From assembly GCF_029223485.1 (NCBI RefSeq), contig NZ_JARHTP010000002.1, positions 124,001 to 188,000 on the forward strand: a DNA stretch of 64,000 bases. The letters run 5' to 3'. Position 1 is the first letter of the stretch; every line of letters begins with the position of its first letter. The notes under the pieces were generated by a model. That model ran no database searches. It saw only the letters and a list, made by a program, of their open reading frames with translations, and was not told where the DNA came from. The DNA comes from Streptomyces coacervatus (lineage in GTDB: Bacteria; Actinomycetota; Actinomycetes; Streptomycetales; Streptomycetaceae). Below are positions 26,634 to 35,831 of the stretch, piece by piece. Both the position numbers and the translations under genes were made by a program.

Positions 26634-27207
26634 GGTGCGCCTGTACCGCGGGCGCGTACCGGTCGACGATCTCCTCCAGTGCGGCTCCCCGCACCCGGGC
26701 GCCGCGCGCGATGCCGTACATCACCCCGAGGCCCAGCAGGTTCGCGACGGCCAGCTCGGCGCGCAGGCCCGCGTCGGGGCCGGGCAGTCGTTCGGTGAGG
26801 CGTTCGGTGACCTGGGTGCGGAAGTTGGCGCGCAGGATGTCGCCCTGCGCGCCGTGCAGGGGAGCGAAAACGATCCGCAGGAGCGGGTCGGCGCCCTGCT
26901 GCGACTGGCTGACCAGCACATGTCGGACCATGTGCCGGCCGAGCTCGTCCAGTGGGGCGTCGAGCAGGGCGTCGGCGTCGGTCTCGAAGGACATGACGCG
27001 GGCGAAGAGGGTGTCCTTGTTGCCGAAATACTTCAGGATCAACGGCGGGCTGACACCGGCTCGTTCGGCGACCGCTTTGAGGGTGATGTCGGCGTGTGCG
27101 TGCCGGGCCAGCAGGTAGCGGGCCGCCTTGAGGATGGCCGCCTTGGTCGCCTCGGCGTCCCGGCGGGCGGGCGCGGACGTGGTGGGGGGAGTGCTCACAG
27201 CACTCAT
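26602..27207 (-). CDS. TetR-family repressor, coupled to the MFS exporter
   Basis: A 201-residue regulator. The N-terminal HTH is TLKAVAERAGVSPPLILKYFGNKDTLFARV (residues ~42-71, given here as the family's helix 2-4 region in short segments). The C-terminal ligand domain has a TetR_C-type end (LAVANLLGLGVMYGIARG). The ATG at 27207 overlaps the MFS stop (ATGA), so it is made from the same mRNA as the exporter. The large composite operator in front of the MFS gene is its likely binding site, giving autoregulated drug-efflux control. Confidence 0.9.
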   Translation of the reverse strand: MSAVSTPPTTSAPARRDAEATKAAILKAARYLLARHAHADITLKAVAERAGVSPPLILKYFGNKDTLFARVMSFETDADALLDAPLDELGRHMVRHVLVSQSQQGADPLLRIVFAPLHGAQGDILRANFRTQVTERLTERLPGPDAGLRAELAVANLLGLGVMYGIARGARVRGAALEEIVDRYAPAVQAHLTPGAGNPQP

Positions 27208-28685
27208 GCTCCCTCCAGGGCCTCGTCGCGGGGGTCCCGGGTGCGTCCGCGGGCCCGGCGTGTCCCGCCCGTCGCGGGGTCGCCGGGGATGGTCAGGGCC
27301 GCGGCACTGGCCGCCAGGGCGACCGCGCCGGCCATCCCGAAGGCGAGCAGATAGCCGTGCAGGGTGGGCACGGGGGCCCCGCCGACCGGGCTGGTGTGGT
27401 GGACGAGCACCGCGGCGACGGCGGCGCTGGAGGTGGCCTGGCCGATCGTGCGCATCAGGACGTTGACGCCGTTGGCGGAGGCGGTCTGTTCGGCGGGGAC
27501 GGCGCGCAGGATCAGGGTGGGCAGGGCCGAGTAGGCGAGGGTGGTGCCGGTGGCCACGACCGTCGCCCCCAGGATGATCATCCAGAGGTCGCGGCTGTCG
27601 GCGATGCGCACCGCGTAGCCGCAGGCGATGACCGCGGCCCCGAGTGCCAGGGTGATGCGGGGGCCGCGGGCCGCGGAGATCCGGGCCGAGAGGGGTGAGA
27701 ACACCAGCATGGTGACGCCGCCGGGCAGCAGGCACAGGCCGGTCTCCACGATCGACAGTCCGAGCCCGTACCCGGTGGCCTCGGGTGCCTGCACCAGCTG
27801 GGCGGTGACCAGCGAATTGGCGTAGAAGGCGAATCCGGTGAGCAGCGCCGCCACGTGGGACAGGCCCACGCGTGGCCGTGAGACCAGCCGCAGGTCGACC
27901 AGCGGGCCTTCGGTACGCAGTTGCTGCCACCACCACAGGGCCAGGACCACGACGGCGCCTAGGAACAGGCCGACGACGCGCGCGCTGCCCCACCCCCACT
28001 GCCCGCCCTGCGAGACCCCCAGCAGGAGGCACACCAGTCCGGCGGCCAGCCCCAGTGCGCCGAGCACGTCGAAGCGGCCGGGCTGCCGTACGGGCGATTC
28101 CCTGACCGCCCACCACACCGCCGTGACGCCGAGTGCGCCGAGGGCGCCGGTCAGCCAGAACATGGTGTGCCAGTCGGCGTACTGCACGACCAGTGCGGCC
28201 AGCGGCAGGCCCAGGGCGGCGCCGATGCCGACGGTGGAACTCATCAGCGCCACCGCTGAGCCCCGGCGCTCCGGCGGCAGTTCGTCCCGCAGGATGCTGA
28301 TCGAGAGGGGCACCACGGAGGCGGCGGCGCCCTGCAGGGCGCGGGCCGCGATGAGGACGACGATGTCGGACGACAGGGCGCAGATCACCGAGCCGACGGT
28401 CATCAGGGCGAGGGCCGCCGTCAGCACCCTGCGCTTGCCGTACATGTCGCCGGCCCGGCCGAGCACCGGGGTGAGCACGGCGCCGGACAGCAGAGTCGCC
28501 GTGACCATCCAGGAGACCGTGCCCGCGGAGGCACCCGTCAGCCGCGGCAGGTCGGGCAGCAGCGGTACGACGACGGTCTGCATGACGGCCATGAGGATGC
28601 CGCCGAACGCCAGCACCGGAACGGTGAGCCGGCCGCGCAGAGCCCCGGCTGTGGAGGTCCGGGGTATCGGGCCTGGCTGATCCAT
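27204..28685 (-). CDS. MFS drug exporter, DHA2 (EmrB/QacA-type)
   Basis: A 493-residue, ~14-helix proton-coupled exporter. Motif A-type GRAGDMYGKRRVL follows helix 2, and ALQGAAASVVPLSISIL is the DHA2 motif in helix 4. The start ATG at 28685 (MDQPGPIPRTST) has GGAG five bases upstream; a longer frame to 28877 would run through the operator and is rejected. The pair exporter-TetR with an operator upstream is the standard layout of multidrug efflux loci. Substrates are unknown. Confidence 0.9.
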   Translation of the reverse strand: MDQPGPIPRTSTAGALRGRLTVPVLAFGGILMAVMQTVVVPLLPDLPRLTGASAGTVSWMVTATLLSGAVLTPVLGRAGDMYGKRRVLTAALALMTVGSVICALSSDIVVLIAARALQGAAASVVPLSISILRDELPPERRGSAVALMSSTVGIGAALGLPLAALVVQYADWHTMFWLTGALGALGVTAVWWAVRESPVRQPGRFDVLGALGLAAGLVCLLLGVSQGGQWGWGSARVVGLFLGAVVVLALWWWQQLRTEGPLVDLRLVSRPRVGLSHVAALLTGFAFYANSLVTAQLVQAPEATGYGLGLSIVETGLCLLPGGVTMLVFSPLSARISAARGPRITLALGAAVIACGYAVRIADSRDLWMIILGATVVATGTTLAYSALPTLILRAVPAEQTASANGVNVLMRTIGQATSSAAVAAVLVHHTSPVGGAPVPTLHGYLLAFGMAGAVALAASAAALTIPGDPATGGTRRARGRTRDPRDEALEGA

Positions 28686-28717
28686 CGGCACTCCAGCGAC
28701 GGTCCGGTGAAAAGGGG

Positions 28718-28757
28718 GTGAATGGCAATTCACCATAGCCGGTGAATTGCCATTCAC
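28718..28757. promoter_or_regulatory. Composite operator: 17-bp perfect inverted repeat made of two palindromes
   Basis: GTGAATGGCAATTCACC (28718-28734) and its exact complement (28741-28757) flank ATAGCC. Each arm is itself a palindrome, GTGAAT-4-ATTCAC. Two TetR dimers could bind side by side. It lies 33 bases upstream of the MFS start. Confidence 0.75.
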
Positions 28758-29089
28758 CCAAGAAGGCGAGGTTGCCGCGACGTCAGGTGCCCTTGCTGGG
28801 GGTGCGGCCGGCGAGCCACAGGATCGCGTCAGTTTCGTGAGGTGAGCCAGGCCACTGGCTGCGCACACGCCCGCCAAGGACCACCCGGAACGGCCGGGCG
28901 ACGAGAAGGAATTCCTCCTTCCGGGGATCGCGAGGCCCCTCCCACGGCAAGATCATCTTCGTTCACCCTTGTACAACATGTCGGCAATTGTCCTGATCGC
29001 AGCCAACCGCTCTCGACGGATTTCTCCCGCTCTCGGCAGGGCCGATAGGCATTCGGGGTCGTCAACCGAACGAACCCTGGAGATCCCTC
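28758..29089. other. Intergenic region between the MFS operator and melC1
   Basis: No convincing gene is seen in these 332 bases. They contain the short palindrome AGGAATTCCT near 28910 and TTGTACAA near 28971, either of which could be regulatory. They must also hold the melC promoter. Short frames on both strands lack codon bias and family resemblance. Confidence 0.5.
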
Positions 29090-29461
29090 ATGCCGGCCCT
29101 CACCCGACGCCGCGCGCTCACCGCGGCGGCCGCCCTCACCGCGGCTGCCGCCGCCCACACCGCCGTCGCCCCTGCCGCATCCGCCGCCGACCACCAGCAC
29201 CACGGCTCCCCCGAGCCCTTCGACGAGGTCTACAAGGGCCGCCGGATACAGGGCCGGCCGGGCTCCATGGGCGGCCACCACCACGGCATGGGTTACGCCG
29301 TCCTCGTCGACGGGGTCGAGCTGCACGTCATGCAGAACGCCGACGGCACCTGGATCAGCGTGGTCAGCCACTACGCCCCGGTGCCCACGCCGCGCGCGGC
29401 CGCACGGGCCGCCGTCGACGAGCTGCAGGGCGCCCGGCTCGTCCCCTTCCCCGCCAACTGA
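29090..29461 (+). CDS. melC1: Tyrosinase cofactor / copper chaperone MelC1
   Basis: A 123-residue secreted helper. A Tat-type signal is seen ([19 protein letters not shown]). The mature part carries His-rich segments DHQHHGS and GGHHHGMGY. Known MelC1 proteins deliver copper to MelC2 and carry it through the Tat system. The body ([32 protein letters not shown]) matches the MelC1 family. The ATG at 29090 has GGAG eight bases upstream. It lies 34 bases ahead of melC2 in the usual melC operon. Confidence 0.94.
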   Translation: MPALTRRRALTAAAALTAAAAAHTAVAPAASAADHQHHGSPEPFDEVYKGRRIQGRPGSMGGHHHGMGYAVLVDGVELHVMQNADGTWISVVSHYAPVPTPRAAARAAVDELQGARLVPFPAN

Positions 29462-29495
29462 CCCGTCCCGCAAGCACCTTGGGAGCACCCGCACC

Positions 29496-30320
29496 ATGAC
29501 CGTCCGCAAGAACCAGTCCGCCCTGACCGCCGACGAGAAGCGGCGCTTCGTCGCCGCCGTCCTCGAACTCAAGCGAAACGGCCGCTACGACGCCTTCGTC
29601 ACTACCCACAACGCCTTCATCCTCGGCGACACCGACAACGGCGAACGCACCGGCCACCGTTCGCCGTCCTTCCTGCCCTGGCACCGCAGATTCCTGGTGG
29701 AGTTCGAGGGCGCGCTGCAGTCGGTGGACTCGTCGGTCGCGCTGCCGTACTGGGACTGGAGCACCGACCGCTCGGCGCGTTCGTCGCTGTGGGCGCCGGA
29801 CTTCCTCGGGGGTACCGGACGCGCCCGTGACGGGCAGGTGACGGACGGCGCATTCGCCGCGTCGGCCGGAAACTGGCCGATCAATGTGCGGGTCGACGGG
29901 CGTACGTTCCTGCGTCGTCAACTGGGTGCGAATGTACGGGAGTTGCCGACCCCGGCCGAGGTCGAGTCGGTGCTGTCCGAAGTGGTGTATGACATGGCAC
30001 CGTGGAACAGCGGCTCGGACGGTTTCCGCAACCACCTGGAGGGCTGGCGCGGAGTGAACCTGCACAACCGCGTCCATGTGTGGGTCGGCGGCCAGATGGC
30101 CACGGGGGTCTCCCCCAACGACCCGGTGTTCTGGCTCCACCACGCCTACATAGACAAGCTGTGGGCCGAGTGGCAGCGGCGCCATCCCGGCTCCGGCTAT
30201 CTGCCGACGGGCGGGACTCCTGACGTGGTCGACCTCGGCGAGACGATGAAGCCGTGGAACGACGTGCGGCCGGCCGACATGCTGGACCACACCGCCCACT
30301 ACACCTTCGACACCGACTGA
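29496..30320 (+). CDS. melC2: Tyrosinase MelC2
   Basis: A 274-residue type-3 copper monooxygenase that oxidises tyrosine and catechols towards melanin. CuA ligands are in VTTHNAF (His38), GHRSPSFLPWHRRF (His54, His63). CuB ligands are in LHNRVHVW and FWLHHAYIDKLW. It has no signal of its own and is exported with MelC1. Length and all six His match characterised Streptomyces tyrosinases. The stop is ten bases from the convergent RNase H gene. Confidence 0.96.
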   Translation: MTVRKNQSALTADEKRRFVAAVLELKRNGRYDAFVTTHNAFILGDTDNGERTGHRSPSFLPWHRRFLVEFEGALQSVDSSVALPYWDWSTDRSARSSLWAPDFLGGTGRARDGQVTDGAFAASAGNWPINVRVDGRTFLRRQLGANVRELPTPAEVESVLSEVVYDMAPWNSGSDGFRNHLEGWRGVNLHNRVHVWVGGQMATGVSPNDPVFWLHHAYIDKLWAEWQRRHPGSGYLPTGGTPDVVDLGETMKPWNDVRPADMLDHTAHYTFDTD

Positions 30321-30330
30321 CGGCGCGGCC

Positions 30331-31017
30331 CTAACCGGCCTCCGCCGTACGGCACTCCGGGTGCCCCCAGCCCTGCGCGTTCTTGGTGATGGGCTCGCCG
30401 GCCGCGTAGGAACGGCCGCAGAGGCAGCGGCCGGGGAACTTCGCCTTGATGGTCCGGGAGGACGAGCCCCCGCGCTGCCCCGACGCCGCCGGCTTGCGGC
30501 GCGGTGCGCTCGACTTCGGGGTGTCCGGGGAGGGCGGCGGCGCCGCCGATCCGAGCGCGCTGCCCGCGGGCTCCTGGACCTTTGCCGCCTGGCTTGCGGC
30601 GCGGTCGGCGAAGTCGTTCAGGGGGTCGCCGTCGACCTGGTGGGCGGGTACGTAGCGGAAGTCGACGGAGCGGCCGTCGAGCAGTTCGTCGATGCGTACG
30701 ACCAGTTCCTGGTTGGCGACCGGCTTGCCGGCGGAGGTCTTCCAGCCGTTGCGCTTCCAGCCGGGCAGCCAGGTGGTGACGGCCTTCATGGCGTACTGCG
30801 AGTCCATGCGGACCTCGAGCGGGACGCCAGGGTCGGTCGCCGCCAACAGGCGTTCCAGGGCGGTGAGTTCGGCGACGTTGTTGGTTGCCTTGCCGAGCGG
30901 CCCCGCCTCCCAGCGGGCCGGGGTCTCGGAGTCGTCGGAGACCACCCATGCCCAGCCCGCCGGTCCCGGATTTCCCTTCGAAGCCCCGTCGCACGCGGCC
31001 ACCACACGTTCACGCAT
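30331..31017 (-). CDS. Ribonuclease H (type 1) with C-terminal Cys-rich module
   Basis: A 228-residue enzyme cleaving RNA in RNA-DNA hybrids. The RNase H core has the metal ligands Asp in ACDGASKGNPGP, Glu in NVAELTAL, Asp in MDSQYAM and Asp in NDFADRAA, and the family's W-rich handle (TWLPGWKRNGWKT). After residue ~150 a Pro/Ser/Ala linker leads to a compact C-terminal module CLCGRSYAAGEPITKN...HPEC that looks metal-binding. The start at 31017 is chosen over ATG 31029 by the usual N-terminus (MRERVVAACDGAS) and a possible -10 (CATGAT) seven bases upstream; this is uncertain. Confidence 0.88.
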   Translation of the reverse strand: MRERVVAACDGASKGNPGPAGWAWVVSDDSETPARWEAGPLGKATNNVAELTALERLLAATDPGVPLEVRMDSQYAMKAVTTWLPGWKRNGWKTSAGKPVANQELVVRIDELLDGRSVDFRYVPAHQVDGDPLNDFADRAASQAAKVQEPAGSALGSAAPPPSPDTPKSSAPRRKPAASGQRGGSSSRTIKAKFPGRCLCGRSYAAGEPITKNAQGWGHPECRTAEAG

Positions 31018-31073
31018 GGGCTCGATCATGCCACGGGCGGCCGGGGCGCTCGACCACCGTCCGGAAGGCGGCC

Positions 31074-31868
31074 TCAGACGTCCTTCGTCTTCGGCAGCTC
31101 TCCCTCGGTCCTCGAGATGTCGATCACCGAGAAGCTCGCGCCCTGCGGGTCGCTCAGCGCCGCGAAACGGCCGTAGGGGCTGTCCATCGGCCCGAAGCGC
31201 AGGACACCGCCGAGCTTGGTTGCCTTGGCGACCGCGTCGTCGCAGTCAGGGACGACGAAGTAGAGGTTGACGTAGGACGGCACCTCGGGCGGGAACTCGT
31301 CGCCCATCTTCATCCGGCCGAGGACCGTGGTGTCGCCGAGGTTGAACATGCGGAAGTCGACATTGTCGTCGACGATCTGCTGGGCCGTGTAGGGGAAGAC
31401 GGCGCTGAAGAACGCGTCGGCCTTCTCGGGTTCACGGGTGAAGACCTCGGCCCAGCCGTAGGCGCCCGGCACTGCGGTCGCCTCGAAGCCCTCGTGGGTG
31501 CCGCCCTGCCACACACCGAAGACGGCGCCGCTGGGCTCGCGGGCGATGCACATGGTGCCGAACTCGCCGACCTGCATGGGGTCCATCAGCACCTCGCCGC
31601 CGTTCTGACGGATCTTGGCGGCGGTGGCGGCGGCGTCCGGCGACGCGAAGTAGAGGCACCACTGCGACTGGGCCTCCTGGCCCGGCATCGGCGGTACGAC
31701 GGCGGCGACCGCCTTGCCGTCCACGTAGGCCTGGGTGTAGTTGCCGTACTCCGACGACGCCTCGCCGAAGGTCCAGCCGAGGACGTCGCCGAAGAAGCTC
31801 TTCGCTCCCTCGACGTCGCCGAACATCGCATCGGCCCAACAGGGGGTTCCCTCAGGTTGTACGGCCAT
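31074..31868 (-). CDS. VOC family protein with two glyoxalase-like domains
   Basis: A 264-residue protein made of two vicinal-oxygen-chelate domains (about 1-125 and 135-264). The first begins GTPCWADAMFGDVEGAKSFF and the second YGWAEVFTREPEKADAFF. The ends GAVFGVWQGG and GASFSVIDIS carry the strand that often supplies a metal ligand. Such proteins include glyoxalase/bleomycin-resistance and hydroxylase types. The ligand is not predictable. GGGAGAGGG lies upstream of the ATG at 31868. It is divergent from the alcohol dehydrogenase. Confidence 0.87.
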   Translation of the reverse strand: MAVQPEGTPCWADAMFGDVEGAKSFFGDVLGWTFGEASSEYGNYTQAYVDGKAVAAVVPPMPGQEAQSQWCLYFASPDAAATAAKIRQNGGEVLMDPMQVGEFGTMCIAREPSGAVFGVWQGGTHEGFEATAVPGAYGWAEVFTREPEKADAFFSAVFPYTAQQIVDDNVDFRMFNLGDTTVLGRMKMGDEFPPEVPSYVNLYFVVPDCDDAVAKATKLGGVLRFGPMDSPYGRFAALSDPQGASFSVIDISRTEGELPKTKDV

Positions 31869-32005
31869 GACTGTGGCCCTCTCCCGAATCGGTGGATGGT
31901 CCGATTCCTCACGCTAGTCATCCGTCCGTCGAAGCGCGCGCCGAACGTCCGGGTCCGTTTCAGACTGGAAGGGATGGGGTTTCGACGCTGCGGACGGGGT
32001 GCGGG

Positions 32006-33025
32006 ATGGCGGACGGGACGATGCGCGCGTGGTCGGTGGTGACGCCGGGGCCGGTCGAGGAGAGGGGCCCGAGTCTCGTCTCGAAGCCGGTGCCGGTGCC
32101 AGGGGACGGCGAGCTCCTCGTGCGGGTACGGGCGTGCGGGGTGTGCCGCACCGACCTGCACGTCGCCGAGGGGGATCTGGCGGTGCACCGGGCCGGGGTG
32201 ACGCCCGGGCACGAGGTCGTGGGCGTGGTGGCCGGGCTCGGGGCGGGGGCCGACGGCTTCGCGGCCGGGGACCGGGTGGGGGTGGCGTGGCTGCGGCACA
32301 CGGACGGCACTTGCGTGTACTGCGCGCGCGGGGCCGAGAACCTGTGCCCGTCCTCGCGGTACACCGGCTGGGACGCCGACGGCGGTTACGCCGAGTACAC
32401 GACCGTGCCTGCCGCGTTCGCCTACCAGCTGCCGGACGCCATCGACGACATGGCTCTCGCGCCGCTGCTGTGCGCCGGGATCATCGGCTACCGCGCGCTG
32501 CGGCGTGCGGCGCTGCCGCCGGGCGGACGGCTCGGTCTGTACGGGTTCGGGGGCAGCGCCCACCTGTGTGCGCAGGTGGCACTGGCCGAGGGCGCCACCG
32601 TGCACGTCCTGACGCGCGGGGCGGCAGCCCGGCAACTGGCACTCGACCTGGGCGCCGCCTCGGCGCAGGACGCATACGCCGCGCCGCCGGAACCGCTGGA
32701 CAGCGCGATCCTGTTCGCACCGGTCGGCGACCTGGTCCCGGTCGCGCTGCGGGCCCTCGACCGCGGCGGCACGCTGTCGATCGCCGGCATCCACCTGAGC
32801 GACACACCGCCCCTGCACTACGAGACCGATCTGTTCTACGAGAAACAGATCCGCAGCGTCACCTCCAACACCCGCGAGGACGGCCGCGCCTTCCTGGCCC
32901 TCGCAGCCCGGCACGGCGTCCACGCCACCACGCACCCCTATCCCCTGTCGCGGGCCGACGAGGCACTGCGGGACCTCAAGGCGGGGCGCTTCGACGGGGC
33001 GGCGGTGCTGGTGAACGACCTGTAG
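32006..33025 (+). CDS. Zinc-dependent alcohol dehydrogenase (MDR superfamily)
   Basis: A 339-residue oxidoreductase. Catalytic-zinc ligands are the Cys in [10 protein letters not shown] and the GHE motif in TPGHEVVG. The structural-zinc loop is shortened to [12 protein letters not shown], still with three Cys. The nucleotide-binding [11 protein letters not shown] is the Rossmann motif (GxGGxG variant). The ATG at 32006 is chosen; ATG 32021 is also in frame. It resembles the AdhP/AdhA single-subunit alcohol dehydrogenases. It is a single gene with no pathway context. Confidence 0.9.
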   Translation: MADGTMRAWSVVTPGPVEERGPSLVSKPVPVPGDGELLVRVRACGVCRTDLHVAEGDLAVHRAGVTPGHEVVGVVAGLGAGADGFAAGDRVGVAWLRHTDGTCVYCARGAENLCPSSRYTGWDADGGYAEYTTVPAAFAYQLPDAIDDMALAPLLCAGIIGYRALRRAALPPGGRLGLYGFGGSAHLCAQVALAEGATVHVLTRGAAARQLALDLGAASAQDAYAAPPEPLDSAILFAPVGDLVPVALRALDRGGTLSIAGIHLSDTPPLHYETDLFYEKQIRSVTSNTREDGRAFLALAARHGVHATTHPYPLSRADEALRDLKAGRFDGAAVLVNDL

Positions 33026-33277
33026 CGAGGGGTGCGGAGGGGGCGCGCGTGGTGGGGCACCAGGCGTGGGAGTGCGGCGGCCCCGGCGCACTGCCTCGTT
33101 TGCGCGGTTTGCGTTACCGGACGGTGAAACCGCCCCCTTCGCGCCGTACCGGGAGATCACCGCGGCTGTTTGCCTTGTACAGGCGGCGCGGGACTGTCGT
33201 CCGCCACGACGTCGCCTTCATCTCCGACCACTCCGCTCACTCCTGTACATCGCCGTGTGCATCCCCAGGGAGGGAAT

Positions 33278-34720
33278 GTGTCCGCCCCCGAAAGCGCCTC
33301 CGGACCCGCCACCGACGAACCCGCCCCCGATCCCGACGGTGAGGGGCAGCTGACCAGTCTCAGCACCCGGGCGGCGCGCCAGCTCGCCACGACGACCAAG
33401 TCCGAACCGCAGATGCAGGCCATCAGCTCGCGCTGGCTGCTGCGGACGCTGCCGTGGGTCGACGTCAAGGGCGGCACCTACCGGGTCAACCGGCGTCTGC
33501 AACTGCGGATCGGGCGCGGGCGGGTGCAGTTCGAGCAGAACGGCGCCGACGACATCAAGGTCATCCCCGAGACGCTCACCGAACTGCCGGTGCTGCGCGG
33601 CTACCCCGACACCGACGTCCTCAGGGAGGTCGCCACCCGCTTCCGGGTCCGGGAAGTGCGGGCCGGGCAGGTGCTGTTCGAGGCCGGGCAGCCGGTCACC
33701 GAGGCCTATCTCGTGGTGCACGGCAAGTTCACCCGCTACACCGCAGGCAAGTACGGCGAGGAGGAGATCACCGGGGTCGTCGCCGACGGCGACCAGATGG
33801 GCGACGAGGCCATCGGACAGTCCGACCCGCTGTGGCTGAGTTCGGTGCGGGCGGAGACGGCCGGGGTGCTGCTGGTGCTGCCCTGGGACGTGGTCACGGA
33901 GCTCACCGACCGGGTGCCGTCCCTCGCCGCACACCTGGAGGCGTACGCCACGCAGCAGCGGCTGCCGATGAACCGCAAGGGCGAGGCCGACGTCCCCGTG
34001 CAGGCCGGCCATGTCGGCGAGCCCACGCTGAACGGCGGCTTCGTCAACTACGACCTGGCACCGCGCGAGTACGAGCTGTCGCTCACCCAGACCGTGCTGC
34101 GGGTCCACACCCGGGTCGCCGACCTCTACAACAACCCGATGAACCAGACCGAGCAGCAACTGCGCCTGACGATCGAGGAGATCCGCGAGCGCCAGGAGTG
34201 GGAGCTGGTCAACAACCGGGAGTTCGGGCTGCTGCACAACGTCGACTACGGCCAGCGCGTCAGCACCTTCACCGGGCCGCCGACCCCGGACGACATGGAC
34301 GAACTGCTCTCCATGCGCCGCAAGACCAAGGTGTTCCTCGCCCATCCGAAGGCGATCGCGGCCTTCTTCCGGCAGTGCAACCGGCGCGGCCTGGTGCCGG
34401 GCACTGCGACCGTCGAGGGGCATGAGATCCCGGCCTGGCGCGGTGTCCCGATCTTCCCGTGCAACAAGATCCCGGTCAGCCGCGATCACACCAGCAGCAT
34501 CATCGCGTTGCGCACCGGGGAGTCCGACCAGGGGGTGATCGGGCTCTACCAGACCGGCATCCCCGAAGAGTTCCAACCGGGCCTGAACGTACGGTTCATG
34601 GGCATCGACACGGCCGCGATCATCCGCTACCTGGTGACCGCCTACTACTCGCTGGCCATCCTGGTCCCGGACGCGGCCGGGATCCTGGAGAACGTCCAGA
34701 TCGGCCGGACGGCCGACTGA
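33278..34720 (+). CDS. Family 2B encapsulin shell protein with cyclic-nucleotide-binding domain (EshA-like)
   Basis: A 480-residue HK97-fold protein that self-assembles into a protein compartment. The N-terminal part has [15 protein letters not shown] and [17 protein letters not shown]. An inserted cyclic-nucleotide-binding domain lies at ~120-225 ([45 protein letters not shown]). The C-terminal part ([35 protein letters not shown]) is the encapsulin core. GTG 33278 follows AGGGAGGG. In characterised Streptomyces loci this shell packages 2-methylisoborneol synthase, the next gene here. Confidence 0.93.
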   Translation: MSAPESASGPATDEPAPDPDGEGQLTSLSTRAARQLATTTKSEPQMQAISSRWLLRTLPWVDVKGGTYRVNRRLQLRIGRGRVQFEQNGADDIKVIPETLTELPVLRGYPDTDVLREVATRFRVREVRAGQVLFEAGQPVTEAYLVVHGKFTRYTAGKYGEEEITGVVADGDQMGDEAIGQSDPLWLSSVRAETAGVLLVLPWDVVTELTDRVPSLAAHLEAYATQQRLPMNRKGEADVPVQAGHVGEPTLNGGFVNYDLAPREYELSLTQTVLRVHTRVADLYNNPMNQTEQQLRLTIEEIRERQEWELVNNREFGLLHNVDYGQRVSTFTGPPTPDDMDELLSMRRKTKVFLAHPKAIAAFFRQCNRRGLVPGTATVEGHEIPAWRGVPIFPCNKIPVSRDHTSSIIALRTGESDQGVIGLYQTGIPEEFQPGLNVRFMGIDTAAIIRYLVTAYYSLAILVPDAAGILENVQIGRTAD

Positions 34721-34734
34721 GGGTGGAGTACGGA

Positions 34735-35784
34735 ATGAGCGCGCCCGCTTCCTCGTCCTCGCTGCCGGGACCGCCCGACCTGGCCCGCACCCTGCGCACC
34801 CGGCGCAGCGGGGCGATCCCCGGGCTCAAGTACCGGCAGGTCGCCCCCACCGACCCGGAGAAGGCCGAGGAGGTCGACCGCAGGCTGGAAGCCTGGGCCC
34901 ACGGCCTCGACCTGTTCCCCAAGGCTTGGTCGGGGGACTTCTCGGGCTTCCAGTTCGGCCGGGCGGTGGTGCTCCAGCATCCGGCGGCGGCCGACCTGGA
35001 ACGCCTGACCGTCGCGGGCAAGCTGCTGCTGGCGGAGAACCTCGTCGACAACCTCTACTGCGAGGAGGACGAGGGCAAAGGAGGCTCGTCGCGCGGCCTC
35101 GGCGGCCGGCTGATCCTGGCCCAGTCGGCCCTCGATCCGTATCACGGCACCCCCGGCCTGCAGGAACAGGCCATGCACGGTGTACAGGCCGACGGACCAC
35201 TGCGCTCGTACCACTGGGCGCTGAAGGACTATGCCGTCGTAGCCACCCCGAGCCAGACCGACCGGTTCGTGCACGACATCGCCCGGCTGCACCTCGGCTA
35301 TCTCGCCGAGGCCGCCTGGTCGGAGATCCGGTACGTGCCGCAGGTGTGGGAGTACCTGGTGATGCGGCAGTTCAACAACTTCCGCCCCTGTCTGTCGATC
35401 GTCGACGCCGTGGACGGCTACGAACTGCCCGAAGCGGTCTACGCCCGCCCGGAGATCCAGCGCATCACGGCACTCGCCTGCAATGCGACCACCATCGTCA
35501 ACGACCTGTACTCCTTCACCAAGGAGCTGGCGAGCGACCCCACCCACCTCAACCTGCCGCAGGTCGTCGCCGCCAACGAGCGGTGCGGGCTGAAAGCGGC
35601 CTATCTCAAGGCCGTCGAGATCCACAACGACATCATGACGGCCTTCGAGGACGAGTCCGCCCTCCTGTCCGCCACCTCACCCCTGGTGGAGCGCTATGCC
35701 CGGGGCCTGTCCGACTGGGTGGCCGGCAACCACGAGTGGCACGCCACCAACACCCACCGCTACCACCTGCCCAACTACTGGTAA
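34735..35784 (+). CDS. 2-methylisoborneol synthase-type terpene cyclase (encapsulin cargo)
   Basis: A 349-residue class I terpene cyclase expected to convert 2-methyl-GPP to 2-MIB. The NSE metal site is intact (NDLYSFTKE, Asn256, Ser260, Glu264), with the RY-type end TNTHRYHLPNYW. The first Asp-rich motif, DDCYCED in S. coelicolor, reads VDNLYCEEDE here (Asp105, Asn106). The N-terminal disordered tail used for encapsulation is only ~35 residues (MSAPASSSSLPGPPDLARTL), against more than 100 in the coelicolor enzyme. It lies 14 bases after the shell gene and 47 before the methyltransferase. 2-MIB is the best call; a related methylated monoterpene cannot be excluded. Confidence 0.9.
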   Translation: MSAPASSSSLPGPPDLARTLRTRRSGAIPGLKYRQVAPTDPEKAEEVDRRLEAWAHGLDLFPKAWSGDFSGFQFGRAVVLQHPAAADLERLTVAGKLLLAENLVDNLYCEEDEGKGGSSRGLGGRLILAQSALDPYHGTPGLQEQAMHGVQADGPLRSYHWALKDYAVVATPSQTDRFVHDIARLHLGYLAEAAWSEIRYVPQVWEYLVMRQFNNFRPCLSIVDAVDGYELPEAVYARPEIQRITALACNATTIVNDLYSFTKELASDPTHLNLPQVVAANERCGLKAAYLKAVEIHNDIMTAFEDESALLSATSPLVERYARGLSDWVAGNHEWHATNTHRYHLPNYW

Positions 35785-35831
35785 CCACCGCTCTGCTGAC
35801 GTTCTGTCAGACACATCACGAGGAGCCATAG

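Noticed and set aside
28842..29048. 68-codon ORF upstream of melC1
   Set aside because: No codon bias, no ribosome site and no recognisable domain; it lies in the melC promoter region.
33026..33277. Short ORF (33066 start) before the encapsulin gene
   Set aside because: Shadow frame continuing into the encapsulin gene; Pro/Arg-rich and without a start signal.
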